In this document: piece by piece, positions 8,826 to 19,228 of the stretch | Numbering within the stretch: position 1 is the first letter of the stretch | Layout of the letters: each line of letters begins with the position of its first letter | DNA from: Thiosocius teredinicola | GTDB taxonomy: Bacteria > Pseudomonadota > Gammaproteobacteria > Chromatiales > Chromatiaceae | Direction: 5' to 3' | Length of the DNA: 64,000 nt | Assembly (NCBI RefSeq): GCF_002009425.1 | Contig: NZ_CP019936.1 | Location: 3,459,297-3,523,296, forward strand | Translations under genes and position numbers: made by a program | Notes under the pieces: generated by a model | Seen by the model: the letters and a program-made list of their open reading frames with translations, nothing else | The model's database searches: none | Told to the model about the DNA's origin: nothing

Positions 8826-10007
8826 ATGGCACGCTTGACTGTTTTGATCGCGGCGCGCAACGCCGCCGAGACGATCCGCCGCGCGGTATCGTCCTGCGTC
8901 GATGAGCGCATCCCCATCTGTCTGGTCGACGACAATTCAACCGACAACACCGTTGAACTCGCACGCTCCGTTGGCGACGGCCTGCTCGAGGTTGTCGAGT
9001 GCGAAGCGCCGGGCGGCGTGGGCGCTGCACGACAGGCCGGACTGGACGCCGTGGATACACCCTATGCCGCTTGGCTCGATGCCGACGATGAGTGGATTCA
9101 CGGCCGCGCACAACGTGTCGAACAGGCACTCGATGCCGGTGCAGACGTGGTCTCCGACACCATCGAACTCTACGATGGGCGCTCGGGCAAGTTTCTCAGA
9201 TCGCTTCGCCCGCCTGCGTTCCTCCGCTCTACACCGTATGCCTGGCGCCTGTTCGAGCGCAACTACCTGCCGGGCGATACGCAGCTCGGTTTTCGTGTGG
9301 ACGCCTTCAGGCAAGCCGGTGGCTATGATCGCACCGTGTTCGGCCCCGAGAGCTATGACGTATTGCTACGCAGCGTCGCCAACGGTGCCCGTCTTGCCTA
9401 TCTCGACGAACCCGGCTATCGCATGCATGCATACCCCGACAGTGTCTCTCGTGACCTTGGCAGGCAACGCGCCGCGGTTCGATCGGTACTGCGTAAACAC
9501 GACTATGAGAATGTTCGTGCCGGCTGCCACGCGCAAGGCTGTGCACCTGCCGTTGCGCATTGGATTCTGTTGTCGATGGCCATGTTTCGTGAAGACTACG
9601 GAGCGGCCGCGCAGATGCTGGACAGGATTCAATCGGAGGTCGGCGCAAACGACATCGTCCTCGAGCCCGACGGACCCTTCCCCGTTGCGGAGTCATGGCG
9701 ACAGTTCTTCTATCGCGCAACCCTACTGTTGCTGACCAATGGCGATGCCGAACGTGCGGTGGACTACCTGCGCAGCGCCGAATCCCTCAGGCCGACCGCG
9801 GAAGGGGCAAACAATCTGGGCGTGGCGCTTCATCGGCTCGGCGACAACGCTGCATCTCGCGCCTGTTTTCTCGATGCACTGCAACGATTCGCGGGCTATC
9901 GCGATGCCTCGCTGAACCTGGCCGATCCCGACACTTGCACGATCACGACGCACTCGCTGCGACACCAGCCGAGTCGCTCGGAATATCACACCGAACTACC
10001 GGACTGA
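8826..10007 (+). CDS. GT2 family glycosyltransferase with TPR-like tail
   Basis: A 393-residue protein with a canonical GT2 N-terminus: LTVLIAARNAAETI, then ICLVDDNSTDNT, and the DADD metal motif at residues 85-88 (AAWLDADDEW). The last 90 residues form TPR-like helices (ERAVDYLRSAESLRPT, NNLGVALHRLGDN). It differs clearly from the tandem pair upstream and is closer to ordinary capsule or LPS GT2 enzymes. It closes the + strand half of the glycosylation island and converges on the UDP-xylose synthase gene. Confidence 0.85.
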   Translation: MARLTVLIAARNAAETIRRAVSSCVDERIPICLVDDNSTDNTVELARSVGDGLLEVVECEAPGGVGAARQAGLDAVDTPYAAWLDADDEWIHGRAQRVEQALDAGADVVSDTIELYDGRSGKFLRSLRPPAFLRSTPYAWRLFERNYLPGDTQLGFRVDAFRQAGGYDRTVFGPESYDVLLRSVANGARLAYLDEPGYRMHAYPDSVSRDLGRQRAAVRSVLRKHDYENVRAGCHAQGCAPAVAHWILLSMAMFREDYGAAAQMLDRIQSEVGANDIVLEPDGPFPVAESWRQFFYRATLLLLTNGDAERAVDYLRSAESLRPTAEGANNLGVALHRLGDNAASRACFLDALQRFAGYRDASLNLADPDTCTITTHSLRHQPSRSEYHTELPD

Positions 10008-10095
10008 TCTGCGTTACCTTGGTGGCTGCGCCGGATTGCAGCCGTCATCCGAAACTGAGCCGCCTCTGCTGAGGGCGCGCATTGGCTGTACCCTC

Positions 10096-11052
10096 CTACG
10101 CAGAGAAGGCGTTCTCGAAATAGTCGATCGTCTTTTTCAGGCCTTCTTCCAGCTCGGTGGTCGGTTCCCAATCGAGCAGCTCTTTGGCACGGCCGATATT
10201 GGGCTGACGCTGCCTGGGATCATCGGACGGCAAGGGACGAAACGCCATCGTCGATGACGATCCGGTCAATTCAATTATCTTCTCCGCCAATTGCTTCACT
10301 GTGTACTCGACCGGATTACCCAGGTTGATCGGTCCGATAACGTCGGCGGGCGACGCCATCAGGCGTATCAAGCCGTCGACCAGATCGTCGACGTAGCAGA
10401 ACGACCTTGTCTGCATGCCATCGCCGTACAGGGTGATCGGTTCGTTCTTCAGCGCCTGAACGATGAAGTTACTGACCACCCGGCCATCGTTGGGGTGCAT
10501 CCGCGGACCATAGGTGTTGAATATCCGCGCAACCTTGATCTCGAGGCCGTGCTGGCGGTGATAATCGAAAAACAGCGTTTCTGCGCAGCGCTTGCCCTCA
10601 TCGTAACAAGCGCGCTCGCCGATCGGGTTGACCCTGCCCCAGTACGATTCCTCTTGCGGATGCACTTCCGGATCGCCATACACTTCGCTGGTCGACGCCT
10701 GCAGAATGCGCGCTTTCACCCGCTTGGCCAGACCCAACATATTAATCGCCCCATGCACGCTGGTTTTGGTCGTCTGCACTGGATCGAACTGGTAGTGGAT
10801 CGGTGACGCCGGGCATGCCAGGTTGAAGATCTCGTCGACCTCGACATACAGCGGGAACGTCACATCGTGACGCATGAACTCAAACCGCGTCTCGCCGAGC
10901 ATGTGCGCGATATTCTCTTTGGTGCCGGTGTACATATTGTCCAGGCACAGTACGTCGTATCCTTTCTCCAGCAATCGCCCGCAAAGATGAGAGCCGAGAA
11001 AACCCGCACCACCGGTTACCAGAACACGCTTTGTCGTCGAATAGTTACGCAT
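10096..11052 (-). CDS. UDP-glucuronate decarboxylase (UDP-xylose synthase)
   Basis: Extended short-chain dehydrogenase of 318 residues that converts UDP-glucuronate to UDP-xylose with bound NAD. The NAD loop GGAGFLGS is at 14-21, [12 protein letters not shown] follows, the catalytic YxxxK is YDEGK near residue 150, and family hallmarks include [22 protein letters not shown] and [16 protein letters not shown]. Length fits bacterial UXS enzymes. It lies 109 bases after the end of the nonulosonic acid operon and may be transcribed with it. UDP-xylose would be a donor for one of the GT2 enzymes, so a pentose in the flagellar glycan is plausible. Confidence 0.92.
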   Translation of the reverse strand: MRNYSTTKRVLVTGGAGFLGSHLCGRLLEKGYDVLCLDNMYTGTKENIAHMLGETRFEFMRHDVTFPLYVEVDEIFNLACPASPIHYQFDPVQTTKTSVHGAINMLGLAKRVKARILQASTSEVYGDPEVHPQEESYWGRVNPIGERACYDEGKRCAETLFFDYHRQHGLEIKVARIFNTYGPRMHPNDGRVVSNFIVQALKNEPITLYGDGMQTRSFCYVDDLVDGLIRLMASPADVIGPINLGNPVEYTVKQLAEKIIELTGSSSTMAFRPLPSDDPRQRQPNIGRAKELLDWEPTTELEEGLKKTIDYFENAFSA

Positions 11053-11161
11053 AGTTTCCGTTAGAGTCGTTGCCGCAAGCGGCGGCGTTATTGTTGTTAT
11101 CGCAATAAGCGCTGTTCAGTGCCGGGATGCATTGAACCAGCTGCCGTCAACGACCGACGCC

Positions 11162-12039
11162 CTACCCACGCAAGCCCGGTTCGTTTAGAAGGCATTGTAT
11201 CGTCCAATCGAGGAATGGATAGCCCGCGGCCTCGGTTATCGCGATACCCCCGGTACGCGCGGATTCACGTCGATCAACAGCGGGCCATCTTCGCTGTCGA
11301 TGAACTGCATATTGACGATACCGCGAAACAGCATGGCGTTCGCCAACCGTTTGCATGCCGCCACCAGGTGCGGCGCATCGATGACGGTTCCCTCGATACA
11401 CTCCCCCGCGACCACCCGATCGCGGCGACGCGCGCAGAACGCCTGCGGTATGCCTTGATCGTCTACATAGCAATCGACGCTGACTTCAGGGCCATCGACC
11501 ATGCGCTGCGCCAACAGACCTCGCGTCGCGGCAGGGAGCTCCGCAAGGCTGCGAACGATCGTAACGTCTCTGGAGCCGGCGCCGAACCTGGGCTTGATCA
11601 CGGCGGGAAATCCCAACGATTCGATCTCGTCTCCGTTGCCCGACCAAGGCAGCCACGCCGGACAATCGACACCGACCTCTGCCGCACGCCGGTAGAGTGC
11701 AAACTTGTCGTGACAGCAGCCCAGGGCCGACATATCAGACAGCAACAACCGCGCATCGAGCGCGTTGTTGTCGGCTCGCTCTGCCCAGCCTGCAAGCTCT
11801 GCTTCCCTGACAGGCAGCACGGCAACGATATCCAGGTCTTCGAGCGCGGCATCGACGTCTGACCAGTAGGCTGCATGACCGAAAGGCGGCAGCGTTACGA
11901 ACGCATCCGCGAACTCGACTGCCGGGGCATTGGAATCCATGTCGGCAACAATCAGTTTGCCACCTCGCGATTGCATGGCATCGCGCATCCGACGCGCGAG
12001 ATAACGTTTGTTGCCGACACTGGGGATCAACAGATTCAC
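11162..12039 (-). pseudogene. ATP-grasp enzyme interrupted by a one-base frameshift
   Basis: ATP-grasp ligase of the carbamoyl-phosphate-synthase/PylC-like group. Motifs: NLLIPSVGNKRYL at the start, FPAVIKPRFGAGSRDV, VDGPEVSVDCYVDD, and the metal-binding end LLIDVNPRVPG. Translation then runs into a stop at 11236-11238. With one extra G in the five-G run at 11247-11251 (C run on the + strand), the frame continues as GGIAITEAAGYPFLDW to a stop at 11162, giving the normal domain end. The GTG at 12039 is the likely start, 7 bases after the HAD stop; an ATG at 12078 would overlap it. The enzyme would form an amide or acyl-phosphate bond and is last in the pse operon. It may be a true mutation or a sequencing indel. 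Confidence 0.78.
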
Positions 12040-12046
12040 AACGCGC

Positions 12047-12754
12047 TCACCGCCAAGGTCGCGATGCAACCGCTCCATCGAGCCACACGCACAGTTCGGT
12101 TACCTTGTCCAACGTGTCGTCTGCGGAGTAACGATCACCGGGCGGAGTGGCTGTTGCATGCTCGCCAGTCAGCACCCGCAACGTCCGCCAACCGCGTCTG
12201 CGCGCGCCGTAGAAGTCCTTGGCCGGATTGTCACCGACGTATAGCAGCTGTGATGCCGCAAGATCGAAGTGTTGCTCGAACCATGCGAACAATCGTTCAT
12301 CCGGTTTCTGCGTCGCTAGTTCATCGCTGAACAACAATGCATCCATGCCGGCATCCAATCCAAGGGCAGCGACCTTGTTGCGTTGAACCTGCGCCAAGCC
12401 ATCGGTCAACAGGCCCACGCGTTTGCTCGCACGCAGTTTCATCAACAAATCGTCGACGCCCGTATACAGTTCGATCTGCGGCACATGGGTGCGGAAGACC
12501 TCGATCAAGTCAGCTGCGGCGACCTGCTCGATACCCAGTCGCTGCAGGGCGTCATCGAACATCTTGCCGTACGAAGGTCCATTCTGCTGCAGAACGTCTT
12601 CGAGCGTCGCCAGTACGGTTTCGTAGTCCGCCAAGGCCCGCTCGGCAAGCCGGGATGCCACGGCACGAAAGCCGCTGCGCTTGAAGCTCACCTGCGGATA
12701 CAGGGTGTCGTCCAGGTCGAACACGATGCCCTTGATGGTATGTAGCAACGTCAT
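12047..12754 (-). CDS. HAD superfamily hydrolase (subfamily I)
   Basis: A 235-residue phosphatase-like protein. HAD motif I is VFDLDDTLYP with the nucleophile Asp at residue 13, motif II is LLTDG, motif III is around QKPDERLF, and motif IV is YVGDNPAKDFYGARR. The helical cap follows motif I, as in subfamily IA (nucleotidase or phosphoglycolate-phosphatase-like enzymes). The ATG overlaps the stop of the upstream gene (ATGA), which fixes the start. In the nonulosonic acid pathway a phosphatase can remove the 9-phosphate, but Pse synthesis does not need one, so the substrate may belong to the extra chemistry suggested by the ATP-grasp neighbour. Confidence 0.85.
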   Translation of the reverse strand: MTLLHTIKGIVFDLDDTLYPQVSFKRSGFRAVASRLAERALADYETVLATLEDVLQQNGPSYGKMFDDALQRLGIEQVAAADLIEVFRTHVPQIELYTGVDDLLMKLRASKRVGLLTDGLAQVQRNKVAALGLDAGMDALLFSDELATQKPDERLFAWFEQHFDLAASQLLYVGDNPAKDFYGARRRGWRTLRVLTGEHATATPPGDRYSADDTLDKVTELCVWLDGAVASRPWR

Positions 12755-14439
12755 GCCCAGGTTTTGCGCAACTCGGCAAGCCGCTGGACGATCGCCGGTG
12801 TACCGTCGGTCAGCTTCGGGGCGTCGGCCAGGCGTTCGTTGAGCGCTCCCTGTAATACCGATGCCAGGCCGCCGACATCGGCAACGATGTATTTGGGCAA
12901 TGCAACGGCCGCGTAGAAGGCCTCGGCATCGGCGCGGTGCAGCGCCGACAATGGCCAGGCAACCGGAAAGGTGCGCAGCGCCAAGGCCTCGTAAAAAGTC
13001 TGCCCGTAACCACTCAAGAACACCTTGCTTCTTGCCAGCAGTTCGGGAAAGCCCTCGCGAAAACCGGTCAATACCACCGCAGTCCAACCTTGCGCTGCCG
13101 CCAAGCGCGATACCGCGTCTCGTTCCACCTCATCGTGCAGATACACCAGCACATCGATGTCCTTGTCGATGTCCAGACCGATGTAACGGCGGATCTCGCG
13201 GCGAATAATGGCGAACTCCAAACCGGAGGCGACCGGCGGCATCGACAAAGCGGATTGCGCCGGCCGCCCCGTAATGCCGGGGCACACGATCAGGTCGGCC
13301 TCTGCCGCAGTGCTGTCCTCACGATCGATGACGACGACCGGACAATCTGCCGTCAAGCGTTCACGCCAGCCCGGCTGCAGATCCCTGCGCGCCGACAGGT
13401 CGACCACGACAAGATCGTGACCATGCGCAAGCTCGCTGAACGCTACCGAACTACGACTGCGGGGCGCGACCGTCGCCTGTCGACCAAGCGCGCCCCACAG
13501 CACGCGAAAACCGCAGGCCTCGACGGACTGCGCTGCATGTTCATCGTCCAACACGAAGGTCACCGGCCAGCCGAGACGCTCGACGACCTGCCCCGCGAGC
13601 TCCCGGCAACGCATCAGGTGTCCGTAGCCGAAAGGACCACCGGCATCGACAATGAATAGCACTTTGTGCACCGTTTCCACCAGGCGGCGCTGATGCACGT
13701 GGCTGTTGAGCGATCTGAGCAGCGGCTCCGCTTCGAGCAGTCCGACCACCGCCGGCAGATCGAATACCTTGCCTTCGGATTTCAAGCGCTCATGCAGCGT
13801 GTGCATGAATTCGAGATCCGCCCAGGTGTCGATACTCAGGCGATGCGGCTCGCCGTACACGGCCGTACTCAGTCGCACATCCAGCCGGGTGAAGGCATCC
13901 GGTCGCTGATAGATGACGGGAAACTGATGCTCGCGCAACTCGGGACGATCGGACATCGCATCGGCACGATGCCACGCCCGGCTGCGCGCCACATGCACGC
14001 CTTCGAGCAGGCTGACCCTGCCGCGTTCGTCGGGCAACATGCCGACATAGTCGGCCTGTGGCTCAGCACGCATCGCCGCGACCAGTTCGCCGACCGACGG
14101 ACCATGCACCAGCGGACAGTCGGCGCTGATCAGCAAGCAGATCTCGGCTGCGAAGCTTTGCGCGGCGTTGTGCAATCGTCCGACCACGTCATCGACCTCG
14201 CCCTCGTACCAGAACAGCGTCCAGCCACGTTCTTCGGCAAGCACTCTCAGGGGTTCGTTGTCTGGCTCGGCGACGGTGGCCAGCACGACCTGGTCCACTG
14301 CCTCGACTTCGGCGAGCTCAGACATGATGCGATCGAGCACGGACACATCGCCGATCGAACGTAGCTGTTTGCGTGGCAGGCGCGAAGAGCTGAGGCGCGT
14401 GACGACAAAGGCAACGGCTTTTTCCGTTGTCCCGCTCAT
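12751..14439 (-). CDS. Bifunctional SpsF/NeuA-type nucleotidyltransferase fused to PseG-type UDP-sugar hydrolase
   Basis: A 562-residue fusion. Residues 1-255 are a cytidylyltransferase-like domain (RLSSSRLPRKQL near residue 15, ATVAEPDNEPL, then LISADCPLV), the type that makes CMP-nonulosonic acid. Residues 258-562 match PseG, which removes UDP from the 2,4-diacetamido-altropyranose intermediate: GYGHLMRC at 271-278 carries the catalytic-type His, and SGYGQTFYEAL is the C-terminal UDP-binding segment. The start MSGTTEKAV overlaps pseI by 4 bases (ATGA), and the stop overlaps the HAD gene by 4. Joining the step before and the step after PseI on one chain is notable. The N-terminal half is closer to SpsF than to classic PseF. 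Confidence 0.85.
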   Translation of the reverse strand: MSGTTEKAVAFVVTRLSSSRLPRKQLRSIGDVSVLDRIMSELAEVEAVDQVVLATVAEPDNEPLRVLAEERGWTLFWYEGEVDDVVGRLHNAAQSFAAEICLLISADCPLVHGPSVGELVAAMRAEPQADYVGMLPDERGRVSLLEGVHVARSRAWHRADAMSDRPELREHQFPVIYQRPDAFTRLDVRLSTAVYGEPHRLSIDTWADLEFMHTLHERLKSEGKVFDLPAVVGLLEAEPLLRSLNSHVHQRRLVETVHKVLFIVDAGGPFGYGHLMRCRELAGQVVERLGWPVTFVLDDEHAAQSVEACGFRVLWGALGRQATVAPRSRSSVAFSELAHGHDLVVVDLSARRDLQPGWRERLTADCPVVVIDREDSTAAEADLIVCPGITGRPAQSALSMPPVASGLEFAIIRREIRRYIGLDIDKDIDVLVYLHDEVERDAVSRLAAAQGWTAVVLTGFREGFPELLARSKVFLSGYGQTFYEALALRTFPVAWPLSALHRADAEAFYAAVALPKYIVADVGGLASVLQGALNERLADAPKLTDGTPAIVQRLAELRKTWA

Positions 14440-15527
14440 TCGCCGGCCCCGCCGACCTCGTCGAGCAGTTCCCACGCGATCGGCGTACCCTTCTTGATCG
14501 CAACCCGTGCGCGGCAGCCGAGTACCCGCTGCAACTCGCGCGGATGCAGACCGAGACCGGGCCGCACCGAGCGCACCTGCGCGTCGGTGATCACCGAGCC
14601 GGCCGGGATATCGGCGACCGCATACAACGAACGCCGGAAAGCCTTTTGCGAATGCTCTACCGGCGCCATCTCGCGGCGCGGCTGGCCGATCGCCAGCGCC
14701 GCCTCGCGGCAAGCGCGCGCCATGTTCGAGAACTCATCCGGGTCGAGCGAAAACGCGGCATCGACCGCGCCATCAGCGCGATCCAGCGTGAAGTGCTTTT
14801 CCACCAGACAGGCACCGAGCGCCACGGCCGCGATCGGTACGGCTATGCCCAGCGTGTGATCGGACAGCCCGACCGGCACGCGATAACGCTCCATCAGCAT
14901 CGGGATGGTCGCCAGATCGGCCTCGGCGATCGGTGTCGGGTAGCCGCTGGTACAGTGCAACAGGATGAACGGTGTCTTCGGATAGCGCTTGAGTACCGAG
15001 ACCGCCTCGTCGATCTCATCCAGCGATGCAATGCCGGTCGACAACACCATCGGCTTGCCGGTGGCGGCAACGCGCTCGATCAAACCATGATCGACCAGTT
15101 CAAACGACGCAATCTTGTAGGCCGGACAATCGAGCGACTCCAACAGATCGACCGCGGTCGGGTCGAACGGCGAGCTGAACATCGGCACGCCGTGAGCACG
15201 CGCCCGCGCGAACAACGCCTCGTGCCACTCCCATGGCGTATGCGCCTCTGCGTACAGTTCGTACAGCGTTCGGCCCTGCCACAGACCCGACTCGATCCTG
15301 AACTCGGGGCCGTCATGATCGACGGTGATCGTATCCGGCCGATACGTTTGGATCTTGACCAGGTCGGCGCCCGCCGCAACCGCGGCATCCACCAGCGCCA
15401 GCGCGCGCTCGATGTCGCCGCCATGGTTTCCCGACAGCTCCGCAATCAGCAGCGGCGGCTGCCCGGGGCCGCAGAGCTTGCCCGCCAGCATCACCGGCTC
15501 AACGGCGAACTTTTCAGTCGGGCTCAT
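14436..15527 (-). CDS. pseI: Pseudaminic acid synthase (NeuB family)
   Basis: A 363-residue NeuB-type synthase that condenses phosphoenolpyruvate with a 6-deoxy-2,4-diamino hexose to give the nine-carbon sugar. The barrel shows IAELSGNHGGD (34-38), VKIQTYRPDTIT, SSPFDPTAVDLLE, YKIASFEL, STGIASLDEI, LLHCTSGYP, GLSDHTLG and the metal/substrate EKHFTLDR. The C-terminal SAF (antifreeze-like) domain begins about residue 290 (SLYAVADIPAGSVIT). The SELSGNH and DGAVDAAFSLDP wording is closer to PseI than to sialic acid NeuB. The ATG shares one base with the stop of the preceding gene (TGATG). Confidence 0.9.
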   Translation of the reverse strand: MSPTEKFAVEPVMLAGKLCGPGQPPLLIAELSGNHGGDIERALALVDAAVAAGADLVKIQTYRPDTITVDHDGPEFRIESGLWQGRTLYELYAEAHTPWEWHEALFARARAHGVPMFSSPFDPTAVDLLESLDCPAYKIASFELVDHGLIERVAATGKPMVLSTGIASLDEIDEAVSVLKRYPKTPFILLHCTSGYPTPIAEADLATIPMLMERYRVPVGLSDHTLGIAVPIAAVALGACLVEKHFTLDRADGAVDAAFSLDPDEFSNMARACREAALAIGQPRREMAPVEHSQKAFRRSLYAVADIPAGSVITDAQVRSVRPGLGLHPRELQRVLGCRARVAIKKGTPIAWELLDEVGGAGE

Positions 15528-16654
15528 CAATCCAGTTCCAGCCAGGTACCGATGATCTGGCGCGTACCTTCCTCATCGGTCCAGTAGTACGCCAGCAATA
15601 CTCGGCCATCGCGAAGCTGCACCGCCCACGGATAACCCAGGTCGGCACACAGGCCGTCATCGCGAATGACGATCTCTTGCACATCGTCCGGGTTGGATGC
15701 CGGGCTATCGAGCAGGCGCACACGGATACCATAGGGCTCATCGCGGTAACCGTAGCTGAGCAGCACGCGGCCATCGTTGAGCACCAGCGGATGAAAGGGA
15801 TGACCGACCAGGTCGTGCAGCACAGCGGGTTGCCAGGTGATGCCGTCGTCCGAGCGGCTGGTCGCCAGTCGACCATCTGCATCGGCGGTGCGCATGAAGC
15901 ACACCAAACCGCCCTGCCCATCTTCGCACAGGGCCGGTTCCTGATAGGTCACCTGCTGCTCGGGATCGACCGCGATGCGGCCTGTGTAGTGCCAGGTATT
16001 ACCCTGGTCACCGCTGACGAACAAGGCGCACCCGGTCTCGACACCGCTGTAGACGGGCAACAGAATTTCGTCACCGCGGCGTAACGCCTGACCGCGGATC
16101 GGGCCGACCAGGATCTTCAACGATCCCTCGCGCAGCGGGCCGCCGAAACCGCCATCCGGTTGCAGGTAGCGATGGTGCGCCAACCAGCGTCCGGGCTCAC
16201 GCTCGCGCAGGCCGGTGTGACCACCCCAGAACAGGTAGCGGCAACCCGGATGGCGTTCATCCGGCGGTTTCTTGGCCAACAGCATCTCGGTGACGTCGGA
16301 CGGCAACGGATACCACGACATCGACGCCAGAAAAACACGATCGTTTTCCACCAGCAGCAGCGAAGGATCCTGATCGCCCGCTTCCGGGTCACACGGCATC
16401 AGGTCGAGGTCGCCGACCGGATGTTCTCCGCTGGGATCAAGTTCCATCAAGGCGATATGCGAGCGGCTGTCGATGTGATCCATGCGGTTGATCGGATCCA
16501 TTTCGTGCTTGCGATCCTCGGGCACCAGCCACAGGCCATTGCGGGCGCGGCGAAACGCCAGCAAGAGATTGTCGTCGCTGAAGCGCACGATGCTGGGAAA
16601 GGCTGCATGAAACCGCATCGCCCGGTACAAAACCTTGTGCTGCAAAACCTTCAT
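15527..16654 (-). CDS. Sialidase-like beta-propeller protein inside the nonulosonic acid operon
   Basis: A 375-residue protein without signal peptide. Two Asp-box (BNR) motifs are visible, SGDQGNTWHY near residue 211 and SRSDDGITW near 268, and several propeller-blade starts (HPLVLNDGRVLLSYGYRD, WAVQLRDGRVLLAYYW). This is the exo-alpha-sialidase fold. The usual xRIP segment is replaced by FHAAFPSIVRF and a classic Arg triad cannot be assigned by eye, so hydrolase activity is uncertain. It sits between pseC and pseI, sharing a stop/start base with pseI. It may bind or hydrolyse pseudaminic-acid glycosides or be a non-catalytic sugar-binding protein. Confidence 0.75.
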   Translation of the reverse strand: MKVLQHKVLYRAMRFHAAFPSIVRFSDDNLLLAFRRARNGLWLVPEDRKHEMDPINRMDHIDSRSHIALMELDPSGEHPVGDLDLMPCDPEAGDQDPSLLLVENDRVFLASMSWYPLPSDVTEMLLAKKPPDERHPGCRYLFWGGHTGLREREPGRWLAHHRYLQPDGGFGGPLREGSLKILVGPIRGQALRRGDEILLPVYSGVETGCALFVSGDQGNTWHYTGRIAVDPEQQVTYQEPALCEDGQGGLVCFMRTADADGRLATSRSDDGITWQPAVLHDLVGHPFHPLVLNDGRVLLSYGYRDEPYGIRVRLLDSPASNPDDVQEIVIRDDGLCADLGYPWAVQLRDGRVLLAYYWTDEEGTRQIIGTWLELD

Positions 16655-16734
16655 CGAAAATGCGTCAAACCCTTGCGGATAGCTGGCGGTTCAGTCGCCG
16701 CCATCGTTGCCTGACCATCGTGCCGCACGCGTGC

Positions 16735-19228
<2,494 letters not shown>

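Noticed and set aside
15527-16654. Sialidase-like protein as a secreted virulence sialidase
   Set aside because: No signal peptide or anchor, and its place in a biosynthesis operon favours a cytoplasmic role.
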